DNA of 64,000 nucleotides from Roseibium sp. MMSF_3544 (GTDB lineage Bacteria; Pseudomonadota; Alphaproteobacteria; Rhizobiales; Stappiaceae). The stretch covers positions 1 to 64,000 of the forward strand of contig NZ_JASHKA010000021.1 in the NCBI RefSeq assembly GCF_030732845.1, written 5' to 3'. Under the pieces are notes generated by a model that was given only the letters and a program-made list of their open reading frames with translations, was not told where the DNA came from and did not search any database. The position numbers and the translations under genes are program-made. Numbering within the stretch: the first letter of the stretch is position 1; each line of letters opens with the position of its first letter. Positions 41,564 through 50,227 of the stretch are shown here, in pieces.

Positions 41564-43790
41564 GGCTGCCTCCCGTACCAGTGGAGTGCGCCTTGTATCC
41601 GGCCTGCGCACCTGCCTTCAGCCGTGCGACCACGACATCCTTCGGCCCGTCCATCAAGAGCTTGCCCTTGTCGAGCAGAAGAATACGGTCGACAAGATCG
41701 AGCGGCCCGTCCCGGTGCGTTGCAATGAACAGCGTTATCCCCTCGCCGGCAATCTGGCGCAGACGGTCGCAGAGCTGACGTTCCGACATGATATCCAGGT
41801 ATGCGGTCGGTTCGTCGAGACAGATGATCTTGGGAGATCTGATCAGGCATCGCGCAAGGGCAACGGCCTGGCGCTGTCCACCCGACAAGCTGCGGCCACG
41901 CTCTTCGATATGCATGTCCAGCCCGTCGGGATGGCGTGCGGAAAAGAAATCGACGCCGGCCAATTGAACGGCCCTTTCAAGATCGGACGAAGACGCATAA
42001 GGCGCACCGATCAGAATGTTTTCGCGCAGTGTTCCGGTGAAGAGTTCGGCATCCTGAAGACACAGGCCAACCGTTGCGCGCACATCGGCAGCCGAGAACT
42101 GCCGGGTGTCGATACCGCCGAGGAGATAGGTTCCGCTTTGCGGTTCGTACAATCCCGACAGAATTCGAACCAGCGAGCTCTTGCCCGATCCGACACGCCC
42201 GATAATGCCGATCTTCTCGCCCGCCTCGGCGGCAAAGCTGATGCCGTCGAGTGCCGGCACACCGCCTCCCGGATAAGTCAGGGAAACGCTCTGGAAGGTA
42301 ATCCCGCCATTGGCAGAAGAGGCGATATCGCGCGAGGTCGTTCCCGTTTCCGTTTCCGACTTCATGAGGGCATCGAGACTACGCAGCGCATTTCGGGCAT
42401 GGAGCAATCGCGCCAGTGTCTGGGAGATATTGTTCAGGGGAGCAAGGACGCGTCCGGCCAGAATATTCGCCGCGATCAGGGCTCCGACCGTAATCCTGCC
42501 CTCCAGGACCAGGAACACACCCCAGACCACGATCACAATCGAGACCAATTGGAAGACAACGCCGGTAAAGGATGCGGCGATGTTGGCCCAGTAACGCGCC
42601 TTCGTGGTCGAACGGCTGGCGGCGGCAACGGCCCTGTCCCACGCCCGGCGAAACCAGCTTTCCCCGCCGCTGACCTTGATCGTCTCCAGAGAAGACACGG
42701 TTTCAACAAGAACCGACTGCCGCCGCGCGGCATCGGTCTGGCTTTCCGATAGCGCTCTTGAGAGCGGGATCTGAACGCAGCCTGTTACCGCAATGACGAT
42801 CGGAACCGCGAGTGCCGGCACCCAGGCGAGCGGACCGACCAAAAACCACATCACCCAGACGAAAATACCGATGAACAGAAGGTCGGTCGCGGCAATGACC
42901 GTTGAAGAGGTCAAGGCGTCGCGCACGGAATCCAGATCCCTGACCTGGTTGGCAACTGCGCCGGTCGACGCCGGCCTGCCGATCATCTTGAGCCTCAGGA
43001 AGTGGTCGAACAGCCTCCCGGCGACAGCCATATCGACACGCCGGCCGGTCTCGTCAACGATCTGCATGCGCAGCATTTTGAAGAGAAAATCGAAAAGAAA
43101 CGCGATCAGAACGCCGAGCGTCAGAACCCAAAGCGTCGGAATGGCCAGGTTCGGGATCACCCGGTCGTAGACGTTCATGATGAACAAGGGACTGGCCAGC
43201 CCCAGCAGGTTGCCGATCAAGGCCGCGACAACGACCTGCGTATAGTTGGGCCAGAACCTGCGCACAGCGCTCCAGAACCAGTCCCTCGGTGTTTCAGCTG
43301 GTAAATCCCGTTCGGTCTTGCGGGACGCCAGACTGACGAAAACGACGACCGGCAGTTTCGGCCCGATGAGGCTTTTTGTCTCCACCTCCCGGATCCCGCT
43401 CGGCGCTTCGCCCTGGATTTGAACCATTCCCCGTTCGCGGTCGATCTTCTCAACCACGACCGCAGGTTCTCCTTCCACGAGCATGATGACCGGCAGGGTC
43501 ACGTTGGGAACCGCAGACAGATCACGCTGTTCGATCCGGACCACCAGACCCAGCCGGCGCGCAGCTTCATCCAGACCGCTGACCGGCAAACCGCCTTCTG
43601 TCATGGGGAGACCGCGGGAAAGCTCCGCCTTGTTGGCGACCAGTCCGTGATACCGGGCAATCTGGATCAGGGCTTCAAGAAGGCCGTTGGACACACCGGC
43701 TTGACCGTCAGCGTTATCAGACGCCTCGTCGCCGCTTTCGGTACCACTAAGGTGACTTTCCAATCGGACTGTAGGCTCCCTGCCGTCCAC
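41550..43790 (-). CDS. Type I secretion ABC transporter (LapB/HlyB-like)
   Basis: The 746-residue exporter has a C39-like N-terminal domain without the catalytic cysteine (about 40-150), which binds substrate rather than cutting it. A six-helix transmembrane domain follows (about 185-460), then an ATPase with GRVGSGKSSLV (Walker A), LSGGQRQAVALARC (signature) and IICLDEPTAYLD (Walker B). This is the layout of exporters of RTX adhesins. It starts at a GTG ten bases after the TolC-like gene and overlaps the HlyD gene. Confidence 0.93.
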   Translation of the reverse strand: MDGREPTVRLESHLSGTESGDEASDNADGQAGVSNGLLEALIQIARYHGLVANKAELSRGLPMTEGGLPVSGLDEAARRLGLVVRIEQRDLSAVPNVTLPVIMLVEGEPAVVVEKIDRERGMVQIQGEAPSGIREVETKSLIGPKLPVVVFVSLASRKTERDLPAETPRDWFWSAVRRFWPNYTQVVVAALIGNLLGLASPLFIMNVYDRVIPNLAIPTLWVLTLGVLIAFLFDFLFKMLRMQIVDETGRRVDMAVAGRLFDHFLRLKMIGRPASTGAVANQVRDLDSVRDALTSSTVIAATDLLFIGIFVWVMWFLVGPLAWVPALAVPIVIAVTGCVQIPLSRALSESQTDAARRQSVLVETVSSLETIKVSGGESWFRRAWDRAVAAASRSTTKARYWANIAASFTGVVFQLVSIVIVVWGVFLVLEGRITVGALIAANILAGRVLAPLNNISQTLARLLHARNALRSLDALMKSETETGTTSRDIASSANGGITFQSVSLTYPGGGVPALDGISFAAEAGEKIGIIGRVGSGKSSLVRILSGLYEPQSGTYLLGGIDTRQFSAADVRATVGLCLQDAELFTGTLRENILIGAPYASSSDLERAVQLAGVDFFSARHPDGLDMHIEERGRSLSGGQRQAVALARCLIRSPKIICLDEPTAYLDIMSERQLCDRLRQIAGEGITLFIATHRDGPLDLVDRILLLDKGKLLMDGPKDVVVARLKAGAQAGYKAHSTGTGGSRAPG

Positions 43791-43800
43791 GTTTGCCGTC

Positions 43801-45249
43801 TCACCACTTGCGCAGCGGTTCGATCAGTCCCCTGGACCCCACGAACCAGGGAACTTCCCCGGGTCCCGTCTGACTTTCAGGCGGTGCTGCAACACCGAAG
43901 GATGACAGCAGGCTACCAGTGGAAGCAAGAAGACGATAGCGGGAAAACACAGCTATGGTTTCCGAGCTGATCAGTTGCACGTGCGAGGTGAACGCTGAAT
44001 TCTGCGCGATCAGGAGGTCGAGAAGATCGCGGAGCCCGGCTTCATATTCCTTCTCGTAGCTCGCGATCACTGCGTCTGCCGCAACAGTCTGTTCCTTCAG
44101 GGCTTTGAGACGAATGTCGTTGGCAACGATATCGCTCCAGGATCTGCGGACGCTTTCGTCGACCGTGCGTCGAAGCTGATCGAGCTGCATCTTGCTTTCG
44201 GTGACCTTTTCTCCGAGCTGGCGCCGCTTGCTCGTATCGATGGTCCCGTTGAAAAGGTTCCACGACATGGTCATGCGCACGGCAAATTCATTGTTCCGGC
44301 CCGGTGTGCCATCAAGATCTTCTCCGACCGAGGCGACACCTTCCACACCCACACTCGGAAGAAACAGCGACTGGGACTTGTCGAAATCGGCGGTTGCCGC
44401 ATCGACGTCGGCTGTACCGGCCCGCAGCGAGGGATGATTGCCGCGCGCGGTCGCAATGGCTGTTGCCTCGCTCTGTGGCAGGGATTTCGGCCGCCGGGGC
44501 GTTTTGAGAGCGGGCGGCGCAACGCCGATAACGTTCTGAAACCGCGCATTGGCGGCGCCGAGTTCCCGAAGGACATCTGCACGCACCGCGTGAACGGCTG
44601 CAACCCGTTCTTCCGCCTGGCGCAATTCGCTTTCGGTGGCCGACCCACCCTGGACCTTGGTTCGAACGATCCCCAGCAGCCGCACGTGTTCGCGGACATT
44701 CAGATCCGCAGCCCGCAGGATCCGATGATGGCGGAAGACATCGAGAAAGGCTTCGGTCGCGTCGAGACCGATCAGCTCCGCGCGCTCCATGACCCTGGCG
44801 GCAGACCCGTCGACCCGCGCAGACTGGCGGTAAATCTCGTTGGCCCGCGCGAACCCGTCAAAAAACACCTGCCTTGCGATCAAGGTGGCGTCTCTGGCAT
44901 TCCGCCATTCCCGATTCTCGGTCACTTCGAGTGAATTCGGCCTGTCGATAAACTGTGCGCCGAACGACGCCTCCAGATCCACCTTGGGGAGATAGGCACC
45001 CTGCGCCTGGTCAAACTCCGAATCGACTGATCGCCGATTGGCCGCGGCAGCCAGCACTTGCGGGTTGGTTGTGACGGCACGTGTAACCGCCTCCTCCAGT
45101 GACATTGCTTGCGCTTCGGAGATCAGAAGACTTGCAGAAACGGCAGTAAGCAACAAAAAGTATAAATCGCTTGATCTACGTATGATCAATTGCAAAAGGC
45201 CAAAAGACAACCCTCCGCATACGCGCCTCAACTTACCACTGCACAACAT
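43801..45249 (-). CDS. TolC-family outer membrane channel of the type I system
   Basis: The 482-residue protein has a signal-like segment ending LLISEAQA, followed by MSLEEAVTRAVTTNPQVLAAAANR, the standard opening of the outer membrane efflux protein repeat, and a second repeat from about residue 260. It is the first gene of the minus-strand secretion operon (TolC-ABC-HlyD-LapG-like). It is divergent from the giant FecR/VCBS gene. The start could lie slightly downstream of 45249, nearer the hydrophobic segment. Confidence 0.88.
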   Translation of the reverse strand: MLCSGKLRRVCGGLSFGLLQLIIRRSSDLYFLLLTAVSASLLISEAQAMSLEEAVTRAVTTNPQVLAAAANRRSVDSEFDQAQGAYLPKVDLEASFGAQFIDRPNSLEVTENREWRNARDATLIARQVFFDGFARANEIYRQSARVDGSAARVMERAELIGLDATEAFLDVFRHHRILRAADLNVREHVRLLGIVRTKVQGGSATESELRQAEERVAAVHAVRADVLRELGAANARFQNVIGVAPPALKTPRRPKSLPQSEATAIATARGNHPSLRAGTADVDAATADFDKSQSLFLPSVGVEGVASVGEDLDGTPGRNNEFAVRMTMSWNLFNGTIDTSKRRQLGEKVTESKMQLDQLRRTVDESVRRSWSDIVANDIRLKALKEQTVAADAVIASYEKEYEAGLRDLLDLLIAQNSAFTSHVQLISSETIAVFSRYRLLASTGSLLSSFGVAAPPESQTGPGEVPWFVGSRGLIEPLRKW

Positions 45250-45494
45250 CTACCCTGCCCAACACCAACAAATAAATCTAACTGAACCCGCCTCTACCTG
45301 CTGCAATTATCTTACTTAACGTCACCTTCGTCGTCCAACTCGGAAAGATTCGTATATTTTTCAACCCACTCAATAACCATACCGCAGTTTATTTGGACGC
45401 AGCAAAGATTTTTTGTTAAAAAAGTGTTACTGCCATTGATAGTCTTAGTGACCGCTTTTACTGCAGTTTTTTAACCATCTGATGAGCGTGGGTC
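45250..45494. promoter_or_regulatory. AT-rich divergent promoter region
   Basis: This 245-base gap between the divergent TolC-like gene and the giant adhesin gene is markedly AT-richer than its surroundings, with runs such as TTTTTTGTTAAAAAA near 45410-45424. It must hold both promoters. No clear dyad was assigned. Such AT-rich promoters are typical targets of nucleoid-type silencers. Confidence 0.45.
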
Positions 45495-48400
45495 GTGTCG
45501 AGCATTTCGTATGCCGAAAACATAGCGTCGGGTACAGCAGATGCGCTGGTTGTATCGGCCACGGACGCAGCTGCGCCGCTGCCGAATGCTGAGCTCGTCT
45601 TCAGCGGTGATTACGCGCGCCTGGGCTCCGACCTGCAGATCAGTCACCCGGACCACGGCACGCTGAGAATTGTCGATTATTTCGCTCAAGACAACCTGCC
45701 CAATCTATTAACCTCCAACGGCGCCATGCTCGATGGCGACACGGTGGCGCGTCTGGCCGGACCAGTTGCACCGGGCCAGTATGCGCAGGCAGGCTCCGGC
45801 CTTGCAGGCGCACCGATAGGCAACGTCCAGACCGCATCGGGCGAGGTCACCGTCCAGCGAACGGACGGGACCACGGTCACGCTGTCAACCGGCGACCCGG
45901 TGTTTCAGGGCGACGTCGTCCAGACAGGTGGGGACTCTTCCCTCATCATCGTTTTCGTTGACGAGACGCTGTTCTCGCTTTCTGCTGACGCGCGCATGGT
46001 TTTGGACGAACTGGTCTATTCACCGAACGGTTCCGACAATTCCATGGTCATGAACCTGGTGCAGGGCAGTTTCGTTTTCGTAACCGGACAAGTGGCCCCC
46101 ACCGGCGACATGCGCGTTGAGACGCCGACCGCCACGATGGGCATTCGCGGAACAACACCGATCGTCCAGATCGATGCCGTGAACGGGGCAACCAGGTTCG
46201 GCCTGTCTGTTGACCCCGACGGCCCGCTCGGATCCTATCAGCTCTTCGACCGGCTGACCGGCCAGTTGCTCGGCACTGTGGACACGACAGATAGCACCAC
46301 TTTGGTTGAGTCGATCGGTTCAACGCCCGTCGTGACCCCGAAGTCCCCGGGCGATATCAGTGTCGAACAAAACCAGCTTCAACAGGCATTCAATGCCTAC
46401 AGGGATGCTGGGCTGGGTCAATCCAACAACAATGACGGTGACGGGTCGCAGGACGATGAGCCGAACCAGACCGATGCCGGTCCTCCGATCGAGCCTGTAA
46501 ATCCGGACCTTTCCCCGCTTGGCGGTGAGAACGGCGGACTGGGTGGTGACGGTTCCGAAGCGCAGAACAACGAGAGCGGCCTTGAACTCCTGGCCCCGAG
46601 TGCGCCGACACCATCGGACTCTTTCCAGTCCCCGGGCGGGTCCTCGACCCCGCCGCAAAACAACAACAACAACGACGATGACCAGTCTTCGCTTCCCCCG
46701 GGCGACGATCTGGCTCTGTTCCTGCCGCCGACAACGCCGATCACATTTGAGGATCAGTCGTTTGACATTACCGGCCTGACAATCGAAGTCCCGGGAGACG
46801 GCGTCAGCACGGTCACGATCATAGCGCGTTCCACAATCACGCTTGCCTCGGTCGACGGGCTGACATTCACGCTTGGCGATGGCTTCAACGACGAACAGAT
46901 GACGTTCACCGGAAGCGAAGCGGACATTAACGCTGCCCTTTCCGGCCTGACCTATACCCCCTCGCCGAACGCTGAAGAAGGTGGCCTGAACATCACCGTG
47001 AGCTTCGGGCAGTCAAGTATTGAAGCCGACCTTCCCATTGCGATCGAGCCTGTTCCCGACCCTCCAGTGGCTTTCGATATTGCCGTCAATGTCACTGAGA
47101 GCGGAACCACGCTGCCAACGCCTTTTCTTGGCGAAGACCCTGACCCGGGCGACACTCTCGCGCTTGAGTCCTTTACGGAACCGGCGCTCGGCGAACTGAC
47201 CGTCTTCAACGACGGAACGTTTTCTTTCGACACCAATGGCGAATTCGAAAGCCTGTCCGCCGGGGCCACGCAAGATATCACCTTCGAATATTTCGTGGTG
47301 GACAGCACCGGTCTCGTTTCGCTGGAACCGGCCATCGTCACAATCACGGTGACCGGTGAAAACGACGACCCGGACCTTGAGGTGTCACAGCCAATCGGCT
47401 TCGTCGAGGCGGAAGACGCCTCGAACCAGCAGCTCTTTGAGACCGGAACAATTGCAATAAGCGATGTGGACGAGCAGGACACGCACACTGTCAGTTTCGT
47501 TTCAAATGGGACACCTGTCTGGAATGGCGGCGATCTTGGCTCCGTTGCGCCTGGCCTTGCTGCGACATTGCTGGCTGGCTTCAGCCTTGATCTGCAGAAC
47601 GGCAACAGCTGGCGCTTCGACACCACCGCCGATCTCGATTTCCTGTCTCCCGGTGAAACGATCACCTTCTCCTACACGATAACGGTTGACGACAACGCCG
47701 GCGGCGTCGACAGCGAAGTCATAGAATTCGTAATCACCGGTACAGAAGATGCGCCGATGATTGCCGGCGACCTCAGTGGCACAGTGCAGGAAGACGGCGA
47801 TCTCGTCGCCTCGGGCCTTCTGACCGCGACGGACGCCGACGCATCGGATCTGCCCGTATTGTTCACTGAGCAAACGATCCAGGACGATCTCGGGCCTTTT
47901 TCGATCGACCAGGAGGGAAACTGGCAATTTCAGCTGGACAACGCCGCAGCTCAAGATCTCGGCGGCGACGATGTCATTGTGAAAACGTTCGGTGTCGAAG
48001 CGCAAGCTGCCGACGGAACATCGGCGAACCAGGACGTTACGATCACCATCAATGGAAGCAACGAACCGCCGGTTGCCAATAACTTTGCATTGGTCGCCAA
48101 TGTCACGAACAACAGCGGCTTCGAAAACGGATACGCAGAGTGGAATGAGATAGACGGACCTGTGCCAAATGGTTTGCCGCTGTCCAACTATGAAAACGCG
48201 TTCACGATCGACACTTCCGAAACGCTCATTACGGGCGATTCATATGTCGCCGACGTAAGTTTTTCGGGAAGGCTGGATCAGGACAACGTCGGTGGCACCG
48301 TGTTTGGTCCGTCGCTCGAAAGTCAGGCCTTCACCGCTTTTGCAGGTGACATCGTCACTTTCGAGTATCGCACATTTGCCGGAACAACCGTGCTCAACGG

Positions 48401-50174
48401 TGACGCGGCAATCGTCTCTGCCGAGTTGATCAACCAGCAAACAAATGAAATCACAGAGGTTTTTTACGAATACACGCCGTTTGAGCAAGCAGGCACCACC
48501 AAGAACCTTACCGTCGACATCATTGATCCCGGCGAATACAAGATTGTCTTCAAGATTGGCAGCGAAGACACGACTGAAGGCGGCGTTGTCGGTGCCCGTA
48601 TCGCAATCGGAACAGCCGGCATAATCCGCACAGGTGTGCTCGAAGGAGACAGCCAGACCTTCGACCAGCTTCAGTTTCTGGAAAATGCAACCGATCCGGA
48701 AGGCGACAGCCTCGATTTGTTCAGCGTCGCGCCGACAAGCGCTCTTGGTGCAACCGTTACTCTGGTGAATGGCAACGTCGTCTTTGACAGCTCAACAGGA
48801 AACTATGGATTTCTGCTGCCCGGGCAAACGGAAACGGATTCGTTTCAATACACCATCACCGACGGCAATGGCGGCTTCAGCACGGCATGGGCATCCGTCG
48901 GTGTTGTTGGCACAGGCGGCTTTCTGGATGGCGACCCGCTGACCTACGACCCGGTTGCCGATCAGAGCGGACCAAGTACAACGACCGTCCCGGCCGACTT
49001 GCCGATAACAGGAACCGCAGTCGACCTTCCCACGCCGCTTCCGGGGTCTTTGGTGACGTATGCCTTTCCCACGATCTCTCCGGCGGCAACGGCTTTGACC
49101 AGCTACACCCCCGCGCAACAGGCTGCTGCCATTGCTGCCCTGTCTCTGTGGGCAGAGGTGTCCAACCTGACGATCGCCGAAGCAGGCGTCGGCGACATTG
49201 CCACGGTCAGGTTTCTCAACTCGGCAGACGTCTCCTTCGCTGAGTATTTCGGTGCAGATGGCATCGGTACGGTCGCGACCAATCCGGAGTTCGCGGAAAC
49301 GCTCACACCGGACGCCGGCAGCTATGGCTTCCACGCATTGCTTCACGAAACGGGCCATGCGATTGGCCTGGAACAAGCGGCCGGCGGCGTAACTCAGGCT
49401 CAAAGCGTCATCTCTTATGTCACGCCGGATACCTCGGGCGTTAGTTGGTGGAACGAAAGTGGGACCTGGATCTACGCTCAAACCCCGATGATTGAAGACA
49501 TTGCTGCCGTTCAGGCTGCCTACGGGGTGAATACGGAAACGCGCGCCGGTGACACGGTCTACGGTTTCAACAGCACGGAAAAAGGTTCCACCTACGATTT
49601 TGCAGCCAACGCTGATCCGGTCCTGACGATCTACGATGCTGCCGGTGTCGATACGCTCGACTTCTCCGGTTGGGACACGCCTTCGATCATCAACCTCAAC
49701 CCGGGCACCTATTCCTCGGTCAACGGCATGACCAACAACATCGGTGTTGCTCTGGGAACATCGATCGAAAACGCCATTGGTGGTGCCGGTAGCGATCTCT
49801 TGATCGGCAATGACCTTGCCAACACGCTCGACGGCGGTGCCGGGTTCGACATACTGATCGGCGGTGCTGGTGCCGACACATTCGCCCTGTCTCACGATGA
49901 TTATGCCGATATCATCGTTGATTTCAGCTCCGGTGAAGACCGGCTGGACCTGTCTTCCCTTCTCGATGCCAACTTTACCCCGGCCGAAAGCTCTGACTAC
50001 ATTCAGGTGGAACGCGACGGCGATGACGCCATCGTCAGCGTTGACAAGGACGGCTCAGGGAATGGATCTGATTTCAGGGACGTCGCCGTGCTTCAATCTG
50101 TTGAGGCCGGGGGGATTATTGACTTTGTGTTTTCAAATAACGGTGTCCAGTCAACCGATAATGTGGTTGCCTAG
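45495..50174 (+). CDS. Giant FecR/VCBS/serralysin-like type I secreted protein
   Basis: The 1559-residue protein starts at GTG 45495; an in-frame TGA just upstream excludes an earlier start. In order: an N-terminal module; a FecR-like domain (about 110-260: GEVTVQRTDGTTVTLSTGDP, then DMRVETPTATMGIRGTTP); an acidic N/D-rich linker (about 300-415); VCBS/cadherin-like repeats (about 415-860 and 1060-1140); and an M10 serralysin-like domain (about 1180-1480) with a C-terminal RTX-type end (NTLDGGAGFDILIGGAGADTF). The zinc motif reads HETGHAIGLEQ (1284-1294): the third histidine is a glutamine, and the Met-turn methionine is I1306 in SVISY. It is probably a surface or biofilm protein with an inactive or altered protease fold. 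Confidence 0.88.
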   Translation: MSSISYAENIASGTADALVVSATDAAAPLPNAELVFSGDYARLGSDLQISHPDHGTLRIVDYFAQDNLPNLLTSNGAMLDGDTVARLAGPVAPGQYAQAGSGLAGAPIGNVQTASGEVTVQRTDGTTVTLSTGDPVFQGDVVQTGGDSSLIIVFVDETLFSLSADARMVLDELVYSPNGSDNSMVMNLVQGSFVFVTGQVAPTGDMRVETPTATMGIRGTTPIVQIDAVNGATRFGLSVDPDGPLGSYQLFDRLTGQLLGTVDTTDSTTLVESIGSTPVVTPKSPGDISVEQNQLQQAFNAYRDAGLGQSNNNDGDGSQDDEPNQTDAGPPIEPVNPDLSPLGGENGGLGGDGSEAQNNESGLELLAPSAPTPSDSFQSPGGSSTPPQNNNNNDDDQSSLPPGDDLALFLPPTTPITFEDQSFDITGLTIEVPGDGVSTVTIIARSTITLASVDGLTFTLGDGFNDEQMTFTGSEADINAALSGLTYTPSPNAEEGGLNITVSFGQSSIEADLPIAIEPVPDPPVAFDIAVNVTESGTTLPTPFLGEDPDPGDTLALESFTEPALGELTVFNDGTFSFDTNGEFESLSAGATQDITFEYFVVDSTGLVSLEPAIVTITVTGENDDPDLEVSQPIGFVEAEDASNQQLFETGTIAISDVDEQDTHTVSFVSNGTPVWNGGDLGSVAPGLAATLLAGFSLDLQNGNSWRFDTTADLDFLSPGETITFSYTITVDDNAGGVDSEVIEFVITGTEDAPMIAGDLSGTVQEDGDLVASGLLTATDADASDLPVLFTEQTIQDDLGPFSIDQEGNWQFQLDNAAAQDLGGDDVIVKTFGVEAQAADGTSANQDVTITINGSNEPPVANNFALVANVTNNSGFENGYAEWNEIDGPVPNGLPLSNYENAFTIDTSETLITGDSYVADVSFSGRLDQDNVGGTVFGPSLESQAFTAFAGDIVTFEYRTFAGTTVLNGDAAIVSAELINQQTNEITEVFYEYTPFEQAGTTKNLTVDIIDPGEYKIVFKIGSEDTTEGGVVGARIAIGTAGIIRTGVLEGDSQTFDQLQFLENATDPEGDSLDLFSVAPTSALGATVTLVNGNVVFDSSTGNYGFLLPGQTETDSFQYTITDGNGGFSTAWASVGVVGTGGFLDGDPLTYDPVADQSGPSTTTVPADLPITGTAVDLPTPLPGSLVTYAFPTISPAATALTSYTPAQQAAAIAALSLWAEVSNLTIAEAGVGDIATVRFLNSADVSFAEYFGADGIGTVATNPEFAETLTPDAGSYGFHALLHETGHAIGLEQAAGGVTQAQSVISYVTPDTSGVSWWNESGTWIYAQTPMIEDIAAVQAAYGVNTETRAGDTVYGFNSTEKGSTYDFAANADPVLTIYDAAGVDTLDFSGWDTPSIINLNPGTYSSVNGMTNNIGVALGTSIENAIGGAGSDLLIGNDLANTLDGGAGFDILIGGAGADTFALSHDDYADIIVDFSSGEDRLDLSSLLDANFTPAESSDYIQVERDGDDAIVSVDKDGSGNGSDFRDVAVLQSVEAGGIIDFVFSNNGVQSTDNVVA

Positions 50175-50227
50175 GGTATGGACCGGGTAACGCACCGGGC
50201 CTTTCGATCCGCTGACACCTGGGCTTG

